DNA from: Trebouxia sp. TZW2008
Lineage: Eukaryota; Chlorophyta; Trebouxiophyceae; Trebouxiales; Trebouxiaceae
NCBI GenBank assembly: GCA_002118135.1
Contig: BDIU01000265.1
Coordinates: 1-64,000 of the forward strand
Length of the DNA stretch: 64,000 nucleotides
Direction of reading: 5' to 3'
Part shown: positions 46,901-56,734 of the stretch, in pieces
Numbering within the stretch: the first letter of the stretch is position 1
Layout: each line of letters begins with the position of its first letter
Translations under genes and position numbers: made by a program
The notes under the pieces: model-generated
Seen by the model: only the letters and a program-made list of their open reading frames with translations
Database searches by the model: none
What the model was told of the DNA's origin: nothing

Positions 46901-47691
46901 TCGTGCTGCTTGACCTGGCTTTTCAGCATTGAACGCTGGAAATACTGCGTGTTGCAGGATGCACAGAGCTTGCTTACTCACTGATGCATGTCACATTGTG
47001 TTGCAGGATACAGCAGAGCTTGCTTGCTTTCTGATGTATATCGCAATGTGTTACAGGTGATAGCAGAGCTCATTTCATTTGCCAGCATTGCATGCTGTCT
47101 GATGCATGCTGCACTGGTTTGCAGAATACACCAGAGCTAGCTATCAGATCTTGAGAACCGCCCACTGCCTGATGCGTGCCGTACTATTTCGCAGGGTACA
47201 GCATTGCTTGCTAGCAGCTGTCAGCATCAACTGCTTTCTCATACAGGTTGCATTTTGTTGCAGGATACAGCAGAGCTTGTTAGCAGATGAGTGTGAGCAG
47301 CGCAGGCATGGGGGAGCAGATTATGAGCGATAGCCAGTGTCAGTCATCATGGCAATACTACAGCCTCTTGACACTACACCACAGAGCATTGCCAGCATCA
47401 ACTGCTCTCTGATGCATGTTATGCTGTTGTTGCAGGATTCAGCAGAGCTTGCTAGCAGATGAGTGTGAGCAGCGCAGGCATGGTGGAGCAGATTATGAGC
47501 TGATAGCCAGCGTCAGTCATCACGGCAAGACCCCAGCATCTGGACACTACACTGCAGATGTGAAGCAGCCTGATGGGCAGTGGCTGCGATTTGACGATGA
47601 CCTGGTGACGCATGTGAATGTGCCACAAGTTCTGAAGAGAGACACCGAAATGTACCTTTTGTTCTATGAGATGAAGCCCCGAACAGCTTAA
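31763..47691 (+). CDS. UBP24: USP10/UBP24-type ubiquitin carboxyl-terminal hydrolase, 18 exons, 1,973 aa
   Basis: Cysteine deubiquitinase. Exons 31763-31972, 32170-32307, 32607-33284, 34041-34146, 34324-35169, 35786-35913, 36333-36432, 36667-36764, 36916-37271, 37563-38838, 39293-39529, 39901-39999, 40377-41081, 42543-42648, 43057-43209, 43907-44176, 45615-45774 and 47436-47691 close to 1,974 codons with every phase matching. The first ~1,390 residues are low-complexity (Q, P, S, G, A) with polyQ tracts and an FGSF peptide. The catalytic domain starts QPRGLKNHGNLCFMNATLQ (Cys box), then QEDAQEFLTFLLDS, DENWEHV and SQIFGGAMQS (USP10-like), VQPFNLLHLDIQ, KLLRLPRILVLHM, and SGHYTADVKQPDGQWLRFDD (His box). 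About 200 A/Q/D/K-rich residues are inserted after the Cys box. Seven exons have intronic echoes. A two-gene alternative (N-terminus separate) is possible but not favoured by the phases. Confidence 0.92.
33046..33130 (+). repeat. CAG-rich polyglutamine tract, USP exon 3
   Basis: Interrupted CAG/CAA repeats encode a glutamine-rich run broken by prolines (QQPPQQQQQQQLPQQ). Coding, part of the disordered N-terminus. Confidence 0.9.
35278..35372 (+). repeat. Echo of the 3' end of USP exon 5
   Basis: Reads PQHGRLDSAASTGSARHAEA against PQHGRLDSAASTSSAREAQA at the end of exon 5 (to 35169), 189 bp downstream. The copied donor region is changed (GTGCTG), so it is probably a dead copy in intron 5. Confidence 0.85.
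36160..36215 (+). repeat. Echo of USP exon 7 with intact acceptor
   Basis: AYEQQYQQSGHWEGHRG follows a TACGCAG acceptor in the correct phase, 173 bp upstream of the real exon 7 (36333-36432, AYEQQYQQSGHWEGDRS). The 5' two thirds of the exon are nearly identical, but the 3' part is lost and no clear donor is seen. Confidence 0.85.
37921..37977 (+). repeat. (CAG)15 polyglutamine repeat, USP exon 10
   Basis: Fifteen uninterrupted CAG codons (37921-37965) followed by CGG CAG CAG. This is the longest pure trinucleotide run in the window. It is coding in the plus frame and probably length-variable between strains. Confidence 0.95.
40207..40275 (+). repeat. Echo of USP exon 13 start
   Basis: ALMAGISFCVFVGALTAAAP after a GTAG acceptor, 170 bp upstream of exon 13 (ALMAGSSFCAFVDALRAATP, from 40377). 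The frame stays open for about 60 codons and then hits a stop, so use of this acceptor with no donor would truncate the enzyme just after its Cys box. Confidence 0.85.
40495..40985 (+). repeat. Coding repeats inside the USP catalytic domain insertion
   Basis: Two repeat types in exon 13. One is a PQGRAD/PQSR-type ~11-residue repeat (DVPQGRADEQAPQGRADGDQ, 40495-40735). The other is an Ala/Asp/Lys-rich run of ADAKADA units (40860-40985). Both are probably disordered or helical linkers between the Cys box and the rest of the USP fold. Confidence 0.85.
41297..41960. repeat. ~170-bp intronic tandem repeat, four units
   Basis: Units beginning near 41297, 41470, 41645 and 41813 share CAGTCAGGACTTGTGCTGCA, CACATCTCTAGCAATNGTGC and AATGTCAAGGCTTTGCTG blocks. 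Spacings are 173, 175 and 168 bp. They fill the 5' half of USP intron 13. No exon of the gene clearly matches them. Confidence 0.8.
42127..42420 (+). repeat. Two echoes of USP exon 14
   Basis: The nearer copy (about 42363-42420) reads QLELAGHPVVPDRIYKI against QLELAGHPVVPDMMYKI in exon 14 (42543-42648), 177 bp upstream. An older copy near 42134-42195 (GAGCTGACAGGACAGACTGT) lies a further 228 bp upstream and is much more decayed. The nearer copy has a GCAGAGCC acceptor-like context. Confidence 0.85.
43285..43600 (+). repeat. Two downstream echoes of USP exon 15
   Basis: Copy 1 (43290-43376) matches DDAQEFLTLLLDSPRQELLK and keeps both a GCAG acceptor and a GAAG|GTATG donor. Copy 2 (43508-43600) is more decayed (ADAQELLTSRLA then stop). 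The real exon is 43057-43209; shifts are 166 and 220 bp. Spliced in from the real exon 15 phase, copy 1 would meet TGA at once. Confidence 0.9.
43745..43832 (+). repeat. Upstream echo of USP exon 16 start
   Basis: Reads LQTLLRARPLARTGNLLCSK in one frame, but at DNA level it matches exon 16 start (ACACTGCTGCCAGCACCTCC ...) including GTGCTGCAG acceptor, GAACTGGGAAC and AGCAACGTCACAAG, 157 bp upstream. A frame-breaking indel is present. Confidence 0.8.
44194..44726 (+). repeat. Three-unit array of echoes of USP exon 16 3' end (~182-bp period)
   Basis: After the real exon 16 end (44176), the segment encoding ASVTVQPFNLLHLDIQGVNN through KPEDIH plus ~55 nt of intron recurs three times, ending near 44358, 44540 and 44723. 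Period is 182-183 bp. Units 1 and 2 keep the GTGAGTTTTC donor and a TTCAG acceptor. From the phase of exon 16 they read a TAA within five codons. A much older fourth unit may lie at 44830-44880. Confidence 0.92.
44897..45032. repeat. ~63-bp intronic tandem duplication
   Basis: Two nearly identical units share GACATCTGCACAAGTGTCAA, TAGTGTATSAAGCTAA and TTGACAGTCCAATATCT. They lie in USP intron 16, directly after the exon 16 echo array. Confidence 0.9.
45890..46256 (+). repeat. Three downstream echoes of USP exon 17 3' end
   Basis: Copies near 45908, 46057 and 46195 each resemble GLDKLHKAVQFPIKLK (real exon ends 45774). They read DLDKLHEAVQFPIKLK, GLYKLHKAVQFPIRLK and GLYKLHKAVQCPIKLK, and each is followed by a GTAYGC donor. 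Shifts are about 185, 149 and 139 bp. A fourth remnant is near 46345. The encoded peptides stay open, so selection or youth may be preserving them. Confidence 0.9.
46544..46693. repeat. Minisatellite, ~15-17-bp unit
   Basis: Tandem units of GGATGGATCATGCACTA with some CGTGCAC inserts, about nine copies, in USP intron 17. Low divergence between units suggests active slippage. Confidence 0.9.
46950..47392 (+). repeat. Array of at least five echoes of the USP final exon start
   Basis: Acceptor-plus-start fragments (TTGCAGGATACAGCAGAGCT and variants) occur near 46953, 47002, 47052, 47118 and 47190, and a long copy at 47262-47392. The long copy reads IQQSLLADECEQRRHGGADY in the correct phase after a perfect acceptor. 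A one-base deletion then gives ER-stop (GAGCGATAG versus GAGCTGATAG). The real final exon begins at 47436, 172 bp away. Confidence 0.9.
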
Positions 47692-48691
47692 AGCACTATA
47701 TCTTGGGTATATTGTGTCGCATTTCATTCTGTGTCACACATCTTGAGTATCAAGGCATAGATATGTTCTAATTGATTCTAACCAAGGGACTGCATGTGGG
47801 GCTTTGCCAAAACCAATGGAGAGTCTGCAATTTAACAATTGACAGATAGGGTGTCGAGGCCTGGCTCAGCGAATCTTGATGCATGACTCCGAAACTTTGA
47901 CATAATGCTCGTTACACCATCAAACCCGAACAGACACTTTACCCATGATTGACAGTAGCCCGTCACCCAACACATGCTCAAGTGGCAAACCCCTGAAAAC
48001 ATCTTGACAAAATTTCAACACATGAAAATTGTGCAAGCTGGCTGCACATCCAGTGCAGCATGCAGTCGTACAGACTTGAACTTCAAAGTCGTTGCCATGG
48101 CAATCTCGATTTGAGCAGTGGCAAGGATCATCACAGGTCACATTGCCTAAGCTGATTCGTGCAGGATGTTCGCACAAAACCCTCAAAGTACACTATAGCA
48201 CAAAGTCTGATGTCACAGTAGAGATTGCAACACGTAATTGATGCCCGAGCGCCATAATAATTGTGTCAAATGACACCAATGGCCATGCCCTGCAACATCT
48301 TACCCGCATACAAAAGCTTGTCCTATGTGATCCAGAGGTGCTGCCAGCAGCCCATTGCAACAGCATTGGGCATTGGACCACCCAACAAATTGCTGATTTT
48401 AGTCAGAATCAAGACATCACTCAAGAACTGCTGCCGGTGACAACCACTTGAGACCAATATCATGACCAGGCAGAAATCAGTGTGGTGCGGCTGTCAGATC
48501 AGCATCTTGCCAGCAAAATGTAAGCAGTCTATCTCCAGAGTTGATTCAACTTTCTCTGGTACAATCCTAATGTCGCTATCTGTGCAGCCACATGATGAAG
48601 CCGTAGGTGCTGCCTTGTCACAATCTGATACAGCAATGCTGGTGGACAGGGTTCTTCGAATTGCCATGCAGTCAGCTCTGTACTTTCTAAT
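47692..48691. other. Intergenic between USP (+) and the coiled-coil gene (-)
   Basis: Convergent 3' regions. Minus-strand open frames here are Cys-rich: one at 48186-47920 with CDDPCHCSNRDCHGNDF, and one of ~57 codons starting MAIRRTLSTS near 48669. They could be extra 3' exons of the coiled-coil gene or chance. I could not connect them by phase with confidence. Confidence 0.35.
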
Positions 48692-49968
48692 CTAGCAGAA
48701 TTGTTGAGCTGACCATGGACACACACAGACATGCACATCTTTCCACCTGCCGTGCACAACGGGACAGTAGATACAGAGATTGAAGCTATGAACACGCTTG
48801 CACCTGCTGAAGTGCGTTCAAATTCTTGTGCATCAAAATGGGTTTTGTTCAATGGGTTGTGTCCAACCTACACATGAGCTGTTGCTCATGCCAAGGTTGA
48901 ACTCACCATTGATGCACAGAGGCAAAAGCAGCAGATGCTGTTTCTGAAGCTGCTCTTGTTACTTCAGCTTCCATGGCTGCAGCCAAGGCTGGACCCAGCA
49001 AAGCTATGTAGGCTTGTTTCTGAGCAAGGTAATGTTTCTCCAAGCTGGTTTTTGCTGACTTCAAGCTGTTAAGCTGACGCATCCAACTGTGAAGCTGCTC
49101 AGTCGTAGGCTTGGGGTTGTTATTGTAGCCATTGAGAACCTTCGGCAGCAATGTCTGCATTGTGTCATGCAGCTTAAGCATCCTGTTCTCAAGCTGCTCG
49201 ACTGCAGCTTTTGCCACTTTAAGATGTTCAGATGATTGAGCGTGAGCTTTTTGAGCTAGTTGAGCCTTAGCAGCAGCAACATCACTGTCAAAGTGTGCTC
49301 TTGAGGTCATCTCCTCCAGATGAGTTGCTCCTGCAGATTTGACATTGTTTGACAATTCAGCCAAAATAAAGCATATCTTGTATGGGCGGCAACAGATCAA
49401 ACAATAATAATGCATGTGAAATGATTTTGCGGAGTCTGTATTTGGATCAATTTGACATTCACCATGCTAGCAGGATCCTGATCAAGAGCATGATCATGAT
49501 ACTATGTACCCTCATCATGTTCATGGCAAAATTGCATGCCTGAAACAGCACACCATCTTCACTGTACCTGATGGGGTTGTTGGGTAAGTTGGGTGGTAAC
49601 TTTGAGGCAAATGTGGTGCTGACTGGCCTGCTGACCTCTGCAGATCATGAAGTAGTTTCTTTTTCTGGAAAACGTTTCCAGTTAACAAAGCAGAATGAAC
49701 ACACACCCAGGGCACTTTGTTGTCAGACATCACAATAACAGGCAGAGTGATACGTTTGACAAGCTGCTGATTATGTCAGAAGCAGACAGCTTGCATCGAG
49801 CAGTTTTGATTTTCCAAGAGTCAACGACCAGAAGGCTTGCCTGCATGTGCATATTGCTTGACAGGTGCTTGCGGAGGTGCGTACGCCGGCAAAGCTGCAA
49901 GATCCGAATCTGACTTACGCCACGGTGTCCCGCCCCAAGGCTAAGAAAGCAGGCACAGTTGTTGTCAT
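48692..49968 (-). CDS. Coiled-coil protein of unknown function, ~254 aa
   Basis: Proposed minus-strand exons 49968-49919, 49835-49754, 49664-49568, 49330-48907 and 48803-48692 join in phase to 255 codons. The large exon 49330-48907 is secure: strongly helical, Ala/Lys/Glu/Gln-rich and coiled-coil (KVAKAAVEQLENRMLKLHDT, LNSLKSAKTSLEKHYLAQ). The preceding exon encodes KKKLLHDLQRSAGQSAP and is likely. The first two exons rest only on phase and splice sites, one with a non-standard AAG acceptor. The last exon would add a Cys-rich tail (LCIYCPVVHGR) ending in TAG and is weak. No family recognised. Confidence 0.5.
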
Positions 49969-50612
49969 TGATATCAAACAGCGTAGTTCTGGTCTACGCG
50001 TCTCACTTAGTACCTTGATCGGAAGCTTGAACGGCACACGCTGCTTGATCGCGATTGTCGCCTGTGAGTGACACTAGGCCTTGACTGCCGCTGTTCAGCA
50101 AGACTCACGCCTGATCAAGAAGCGCATCAGTCGCGCGACGACAGGTGCTCTTCGACTAGCGGAGGCGATGCGCTGGGCAATGCGCAACAAGGTTGGTTGT
50201 TGGGGAGAATTGCTGCTTCCAGGGGCATCTTCGTCAACAACTGCCGCCATGACCTAGAAGGACGCTCAGAAAGCAATCAGATCTGCTGCAACGCAGTCTA
50301 GCCCCTCGATCCTATCGTCGACATCGCTTGACCACTATAGAGTGGCTGTCTTGGTATCTATCTCGCCAAGAGACAACTCTAAACAATATCCAACATATTC
50401 GCAGGTGATCACCTGTGCTATGCATTAGGCTGATGACAGCTTACGAGCTTTGTGCTCGCGTACATGCATCGTGTCTGCCATACACGCTCACATTACTTCT
50501 TTGGTTTGCATCGCCATTGTGGGTGTCCCGCGGCTCACCGTTCACTAGCCAAACTCCCAGTCCGTGATGCTTGCACAGGTCGTTGCGGCGGTAACGGCGA
50601 CAACCCGCCCAG
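49969..50612. promoter_or_regulatory. Divergent promoter region
   Basis: Lies between the putative start of the coiled-coil gene (-) and the 912-aa gene (+). Short open frames only. G+C appears somewhat higher here (several CGC/GCG runs), as often in algal promoters; this is an impression, not a calculation. Confidence 0.4.
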
Positions 50613-53600
50613 ATGTCAGCTGTGGATATGAAGAAGACAGGAACCTCAGGTATTTTCTTGAGTTTTCAGGGTTTCAAGCTCTTATTGCGTCAACACAGCA
50701 TATACAACAAGCTTGCTGCTTGTTTTGATCAAGACCTTGTTTGTGACACGCAGGTTCACAAGCTGGCCGGGGAAGGCCTTCTGACTATGCTTTTGACGAC
50801 ACAACAAACGAGAGTCCTGACTGGGATCCTTTGCTCAAGTTTCGGCAAGAGCTTTGTCTACAGAATTTGCCGCCTTTTCAGTGGTTGACCAACGGGAAAT
50901 TGACACCCATAGCAGACCCAGTGCTTGCCAACAATGAGGCAGCAGAAAACTATGAATACTGGTTTGCACTTCAGACAGACATCAATGGCGACCTCATGAG
51001 CTCCAACCTCCAGTACTACACTGTGTCAGGTAATTCATCTCGCCATACAAACCAGTAACTTCGGTGATGTTGCCATTGTGCTCTGCTCCTGGCAAAAGCT
51101 GCCTGCGAGCTGTAGTGGCGCCCAGCATTGCAGATGATCATGTCATAGCTCTGCCTGCTGCATGTATTGGCATTACTGCTCATGCCTGTACATGAGGAGT
51201 TGTCTGATCCTGCATCGGCTTTCGATCAGGCTTCTTATTCAGGCTCACCTAAAGCCTTGTGTATTACACTTACATTGCTTGCAACAAACACAATGTAAAT
51301 GATCAAGCCACTATCGTCGTCATTCTCTGAGGTTCTGTGTTGCTTTTTAGCATGCATTGAACAAGGACGTCAGAGCTGTGCAAACATCTTGTGCATCTGC
51401 AGGCACTCATGATGAGCAGGAGGTTTTGCTGGGCCATCTTCACTGGCTGCCCATCTTTGACCAAAAGCTCGCCATCATCGTCACACCTGACTTTGTAAAG
51501 CACAAGGTGCTGGACTCACGCCTGGAGATACCCGCCATGGAATGGGTTTTGTCAGTTTCAGCTCTGCCAGAGCTTGGCAAACCAGAGTCCGAGCCTGCAG
51601 CACAGTCTATCATTGCACACTGCATGGCAGTTCTAACCAATGACGCCATCCCTAGCGTAGACCTGCTGCAGTTGCTGGCCCTGCTGTCACTGGTCACTGT
51701 GAGGAACCAGAGTGACACTCTATACAGCGCTGTCCAGGAGCACCCCTTGCTGCAAAACATGCACAGGGCAGCAGCGGGTAAATGTCAGACTGTCTGAGCT
51801 GCTGCATGCTTTTGTTATCGCCGTGTCAGGAACCTTTGCAAATTCATGATTGACTCAGTCTTTCACACCTTAGCATGGCTGAGCTGCTTTGAGCACGATG
51901 TTTGCTTAACAGTATGGACTCTCTTGATAGCTAATGCATCATTACGGCCATTTACACAATGTGATGCAAGGCTTGATGCTTGGCAAGCCTGCAGCAAGTT
52001 GTGATTGCATTTGTGGTGTCTCATGCAGCCATGATGTTGACAGCATTGTGCAGCATTGAGCTTCAATGCCATCAGGCATGTGTATACTGTAAGCGCTGTT
52101 GCGGCGCAAATTGTACATGATCATGATGTTACGACGTAGCTGTGCCTGCAGAGTGGGATGATCAAGCTTTGATGAGGGCATCTACATTCTGGTGTGAAGT
52201 CATCGCCTGTGGAGTCCTCCAGCAGCACATTGATGCAGCGGCAGTCTCTGACCAGAACCTGCAAGCAGCCTCAACCCTAACGCAGCTGATCTGCTGTCCT
52301 CTTGGACCAGATACAGAACTGGCTTCGAGGCTGTATGGAGCCACAGGCCTGGCACTAATCTCAACCAAATGGGTGGACCCATCTGGAGCTGGTTCAATCA
52401 AGAACGTGAGTGTGCTGCAGTAGCTTGGAGATCTTGATCTTTTTGGCTTCCTGCGGAACAGGACCTGTTGTCATCTTTATCAAGTTCACCCATACATGCT
52501 ATGTGAACGCACAACCCAAAATGCCAACTTTGCTGAATCTCACCTTTGACGGCATATAATACATGCTGAACAAGAATGCTTTGACTAGCACATGCTGCAA
52601 AAGAATGTTTTGACAGTTATGGCTCTGCGATGCGCACATTGTGCAAATTCATTCTTATCCCTGAGTACGCCTGCAGATGGTGCTGAAGCTTTCTGAGTAC
52701 TCCTTTTGCAAGCTTTTCAGAGTGCTGGCTACAGCCGCCAGCATCCCCTCTTTGGCGTCAGCTGCGCAGTTGCAAGCTTCACTAGCTTCTTTGTGCCCAG
52801 CATTTGAGGTGTGCATACTCTCCTGATGCCAAGGTTCCTACATGCATCTGAAGTCTTTGCAACTAGCATGGGCTGAGCTTGCATCAGTCTCAGTTGCATG
52901 CCTGTCAGCAGCAGACATATTGCATCTGGTACATGCAGCTGAGGTGGGCACTAGTGCTCAATCAGGTCACCTGTTGTATAAGTAGACACAGGCTGCTGGA
53001 CAGCAGCGAATCTGCTTGTGTCCATTTGACACATGCTGCTGAGATGGGCATTCTTTCAAGTGCTTAACAGGGACACCTGTTGTATAAGTCGACACAGGCT
53101 GCTGGACAGCAGCACACCTGCGTGTGTGTTTGTCTATTGAATCGAGCGTAGCATTCCCAACCATCAACAGGGAGTCAAGCATGCCATGTGTGAATGCACA
53201 TGCATGCATGTTGCAGGAAGGGCAGGGCTGGGACCAAGCTTACACACCAGCCATTGGCTCAGAACAGAATGAGCCACAGCATATTGAGGCTTCCACAAGC
53301 AGCCATCCACACAGCAGCTACCCAGGTAGCCAATTCAGCAGCCGTCCCAGCAGTCGCTCTACCAGCCGCCCCAACAGCCGCCCTGGCAGCCGCCCCACCA
53401 GCCGTCCCAACAGCCGCCTCAGCAGTCGCTCTAGCAGCCGCCCCAGCAGCCTCTCTGGCAGCCAGCCCACCAGCCGCCCGGGCAGCGCCCGCCCTGTCAG
53501 TCCCATCGGCAGTATATCTGCAGCACCCACAGCATCCGTACACAGTGGAGCTGCTACATCCCCTACCCAAGGTGCTACAGCAAGCATGGCAGCACTGTCT

Positions 53601-55682
53601 TTGGCTAGCCAAGGTTTACCAGGTGAGTTTCACACTCTGCATGCTTTATGACAGCAAGGCTGCCCATCATCTAGGGTATAGGTCCTAATACCTAAACCGT
53701 AAACTTGATTTCAACCTTTTGGCCATATGCGCTGAATACAATGGTGTTAAAGCAGAAGTCTAGCATGATGTCCACAGCACCCTTGCATTTTCACTCTTGG
53801 AACTTTACTTGCCAGAGTTCAACCAGTTGTCCATCTGCAAATGTTTCGCACATTGTCTGCTACAGGCGCAGAGCTAGCTGAGGCTCCTGCTCCACTGACA
53901 GCTGTCAAAGAAGAAGACGCCCAGCAACCACTTAGCCCTTCCCCTAGCAAGCAAATGTACCCACAAGACGATGTAGAAGCCATCAACGCTACAGCAGCCA
54001 CGTATAGCAAAGCTGAGCTGGCAGCACACATGGCTTCCCTACGGCAAAGTATGTCAACAGAAGATCACAACAGGGGCTGGGAATATGCCCTTGCCTTAGA
54101 TGACCCATCATGGGCAGCAACGCATACCTCAGCAGGGTTGGCAGAACCAGAGCTCAATGACGACCCAGAGCTCGATGAAGAGCACAATGACAGCAAATCC
54201 GCTCCCGACTCAGCAGGAGTAGAAGCCAGACCATTTCCAGACGCAGCAAGATACCATGTCCTTGAACAATCTGGCAGCTCAAAGGAAGCTGAAGCCCTGC
54301 ATGCCTCTGACAGTGACAGTGACCAAAGGCGTACAGACTCGCCACCGCAACACACAGCTACCCATGATCAGACAGACATTACTTTTGGCTCGCATATTGG
54401 TCTTGGCGGTGGCAGGCAGTACCACAGTACAATACCTGTAGAACACTACTTTTCTGAGCAGCACAACTATGCTGATGCTGCCAATCCAGGCGTTGGCAAC
54501 TCAGCATATCAACAGTACCACAGCCCACAGCCGCCGCGTGTTGATCCTTCAACACAGTATGCTGTGAAGTCTGCACTTGCTGGCATGGACTATGCCACAA
54601 AGCAGCTGTATATACAGTATGGTGGCAACAGCCAATTTGAAAGCGACAGTACAGTGTTCAACGCAGCTTGCAATAGCATTGACGCCAGCGCTGACATGAT
54701 TTCCGATTTGATGACTGCCATGCTTCAAAACCAGCGTCTGGATGAAGTGGAAATGTTTTATCATGAGGACACGGTGCAAACCTTTGCCTTGACCCTACAA
54801 AATGACAGACGCGATCATAGGCAATGGGCAGAAAAGCTGCAAGTCAACCTGCCAGAGGCTTTAGAACTCTTTCAAGCAGCCTCTGTGGTGAAAACTGATG
54901 CAGTTGCCGCATCTGTGCGCCAGTCAGTAGCAGCCTTCTGCAGTGCTGCTGCTGCTCCACCACGATACTCTCGGCAGGTATGACCTGATATCCTTTGTTG
55001 GCTACTCTTGGCAGATTCCAGCGCGAGTTGCATTACTATTGCATTTCACTTGTATCACAAGTTTGCCTCTGCTGCTTGCAGTCTTCAATCTATTGTCGAC
55101 CATTCGTGTCTCTCATATCGATCCTCTGGCCTCTGATGTGCGATACCAGCTCTGCTATGTTGCACTGATTGCTGTTGACAGCACATAAAACAACTCCACT
55201 CATGCAACTGCTGATTTCTGCAGGCTTCAAGGCAAGGCGCATCACAGCAGACCCAGCCATCAGGTGTAACTGCAGCAAATACAACACAGCCTCAAGAAAG
55301 CAGACGTGCAAGGCAAGCACAGATGGAGATGGACTATGGTATGTCGTCAAAAGTGCATGGCTCCCACTGCATCCTGCATTCTGCACCAGATTCTCTGCTG
55401 TTCAGCACTACATAATCCTCAGATCTTCACAAATTGCAGTGACAACAGTCTGCATATATGCGATTGCAAACTGCATGCATCCTGTAGCTGCACAGCATTT
55501 GCACCATCTGCGCTGTTCAACATGCAATCATGCAGTTGATGCACACTCACTTCATGCAAACAGTGCTTCAACTCCCAGAAATGCATGTCCAGAAACATGC
55601 CTGCGCATTTTAGCTGATGCTCAACCGTTTCATGTTGCCATTCATTGCAGATGATTTCAACGATGATGACTACAGGACATAG
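50613..55682 (+). CDS. Hypothetical protein with SRP-type repeats, 9 exons, 912 aa
   Basis: Exons 50613-50649, 50754-51029, 51403-51777, 52152-52405, 52677-52808, 53217-53622, 53866-54977, 55224-55338 and 55651-55682 close to 913 codons. The start is MSAVDMKKTGTSG. Residues ~15-105 include WDPLLKFRQELCLQNLPPFQ. Residues ~105-360 are helix-rich and leucine-rich (LLQLLALLSLVTVRNQSDTL, ALMRASTFWCEVIACGVLQQ) and may be an alpha-solenoid. Residues ~395-455 are an SRPxSR repeat (SRPSSRSTSRPNSRPGSRPT), the kind of basic Ser/Arg/Pro region found in phosphoregulated or microtubule-binding linkers. The rest is acidic and disordered, with a conserved-looking helical stretch (about DMISDLMTAMLQNQRLDEVE) and an acidic end DDFNDDDYRT. 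I do not recognise the family and give no function. Confidence 0.7.
52956..53113. repeat. ~86-bp intronic tandem duplication
   Basis: Two units share CACCTGTTGTATAAGT, GACACAGGCTGCTGGACAGC and ACATGCTGCTGAG/GGGCA blocks, in the intron between exons 5 and 6 of the 912-aa gene. The copied DNA is intronic. Confidence 0.85.
53335..53500 (+). repeat. Coding SRP[x]SR repeat
   Basis: About ten units of 12-15 nt built on AGCCGYCCC encode S-R-P-x-S-R type pentapeptides in exon 6 of the 912-aa gene. The reading frame is kept throughout. Confidence 0.9.
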
Positions 55683-56734
55683 ATTGGATATGGTCGAGTC
55701 TGGGTAAGCTGTGGAAATGCCATATGTTGTCCGCGTAAGCCATGCTGTCAGCGGATGCACTGCAATATGATTTGTGTGTACAATTTCAGCCAGCAACAAC
55801 AGGACCAGGGAATCGACAGTTTCAAGATTTATCAATGGCATTCACGTGTGTGTACAGCAGCACAGCTAATTTTACCGTATTAGCTGATGTGCGTACCATA
55901 GCAGCTTAGCATGATTTTAAGCTTTACTTTATAGGCTGCTAGCTGCTTTAAGTCTTCTTTGTAGTGCACGAGGCATGTAGGTACATCAGCTAGTCGTAGT
56001 ATACTTAGATTGGCAGCAAGATGTCACAGTGGTAGTCATTGCCTTTTGCGAAGCCTTTGTAGCTTGTCACTCAGTGTCAACAATGTCTCAATGCATATGA
56101 CTGGAAGTAGTCAATGGATCTGCAACATTGTGGTGAAACAGCAGTAAGATTACTTTAATTATTATGCAACCAGGGTCTTCAGCTGTGTATCGTTTGTCAT
56201 TATGTCGAAAGTCCACAAGAAGTTTGCACAGAGTACAGCACTTGAACATACCTTATAGTACAGATCTAGAGACAAGGCGTGAGCTGTTAGCACGCATAAA
56301 AAGGCAACATTGAAGTGCCGAAAGTCTCTGAAGCATCATTTGTACATACACATAAAATCTGCTCTGCCTCAGCTGCTAGGTCACTACAATGGCGGGGCAA
56401 AACAATGAAGGGAAGCTGTGCTAAACCTGAACGCTTTGGTAAATGCTGTCAATACATGCAAAATGCTCTCACAAGCACAATGTTGTGCCTCAAATCAACA
56501 TAGAACATGTGTCGCTGAAGAAAAGCTATACATCTCTCTCCAACCAATGGTCTTTATGGGCAGACACAGCTGATGTACCATGGTTTCTCTTAATTGTTTC
56601 ACAACAGCCAGTTCGTTTCTGGAAAGGTTGATGTCAGTGCCATACATGACATCCAAACAAACAGTGGGTGCCTGTCAATCGCGCTACAGCCATGAATTGT
56701 CTCTGAGATCTCATCTTGCATCGTGGCCGCAGTG
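55683..56734. other. Convergent intergenic region
   Basis: Between the 912-aa gene (+) and the kinase gene (-). It is A+T-richer than its surroundings by eye, with no exon, repeat or RNA gene recognised. Confidence 0.4.

Noticed and set aside
48520..48670. Minus-strand DSDIRIVPEKVES, reminiscent of the segment before the SP-RING in SIZ1/PIAS SUMO ligases
   Set aside because: No Cys/His SP-RING pattern follows (it runs into a stop after LHFAGKMLI), and the piece cannot be joined to a gene by phase. Resemblance is too short.
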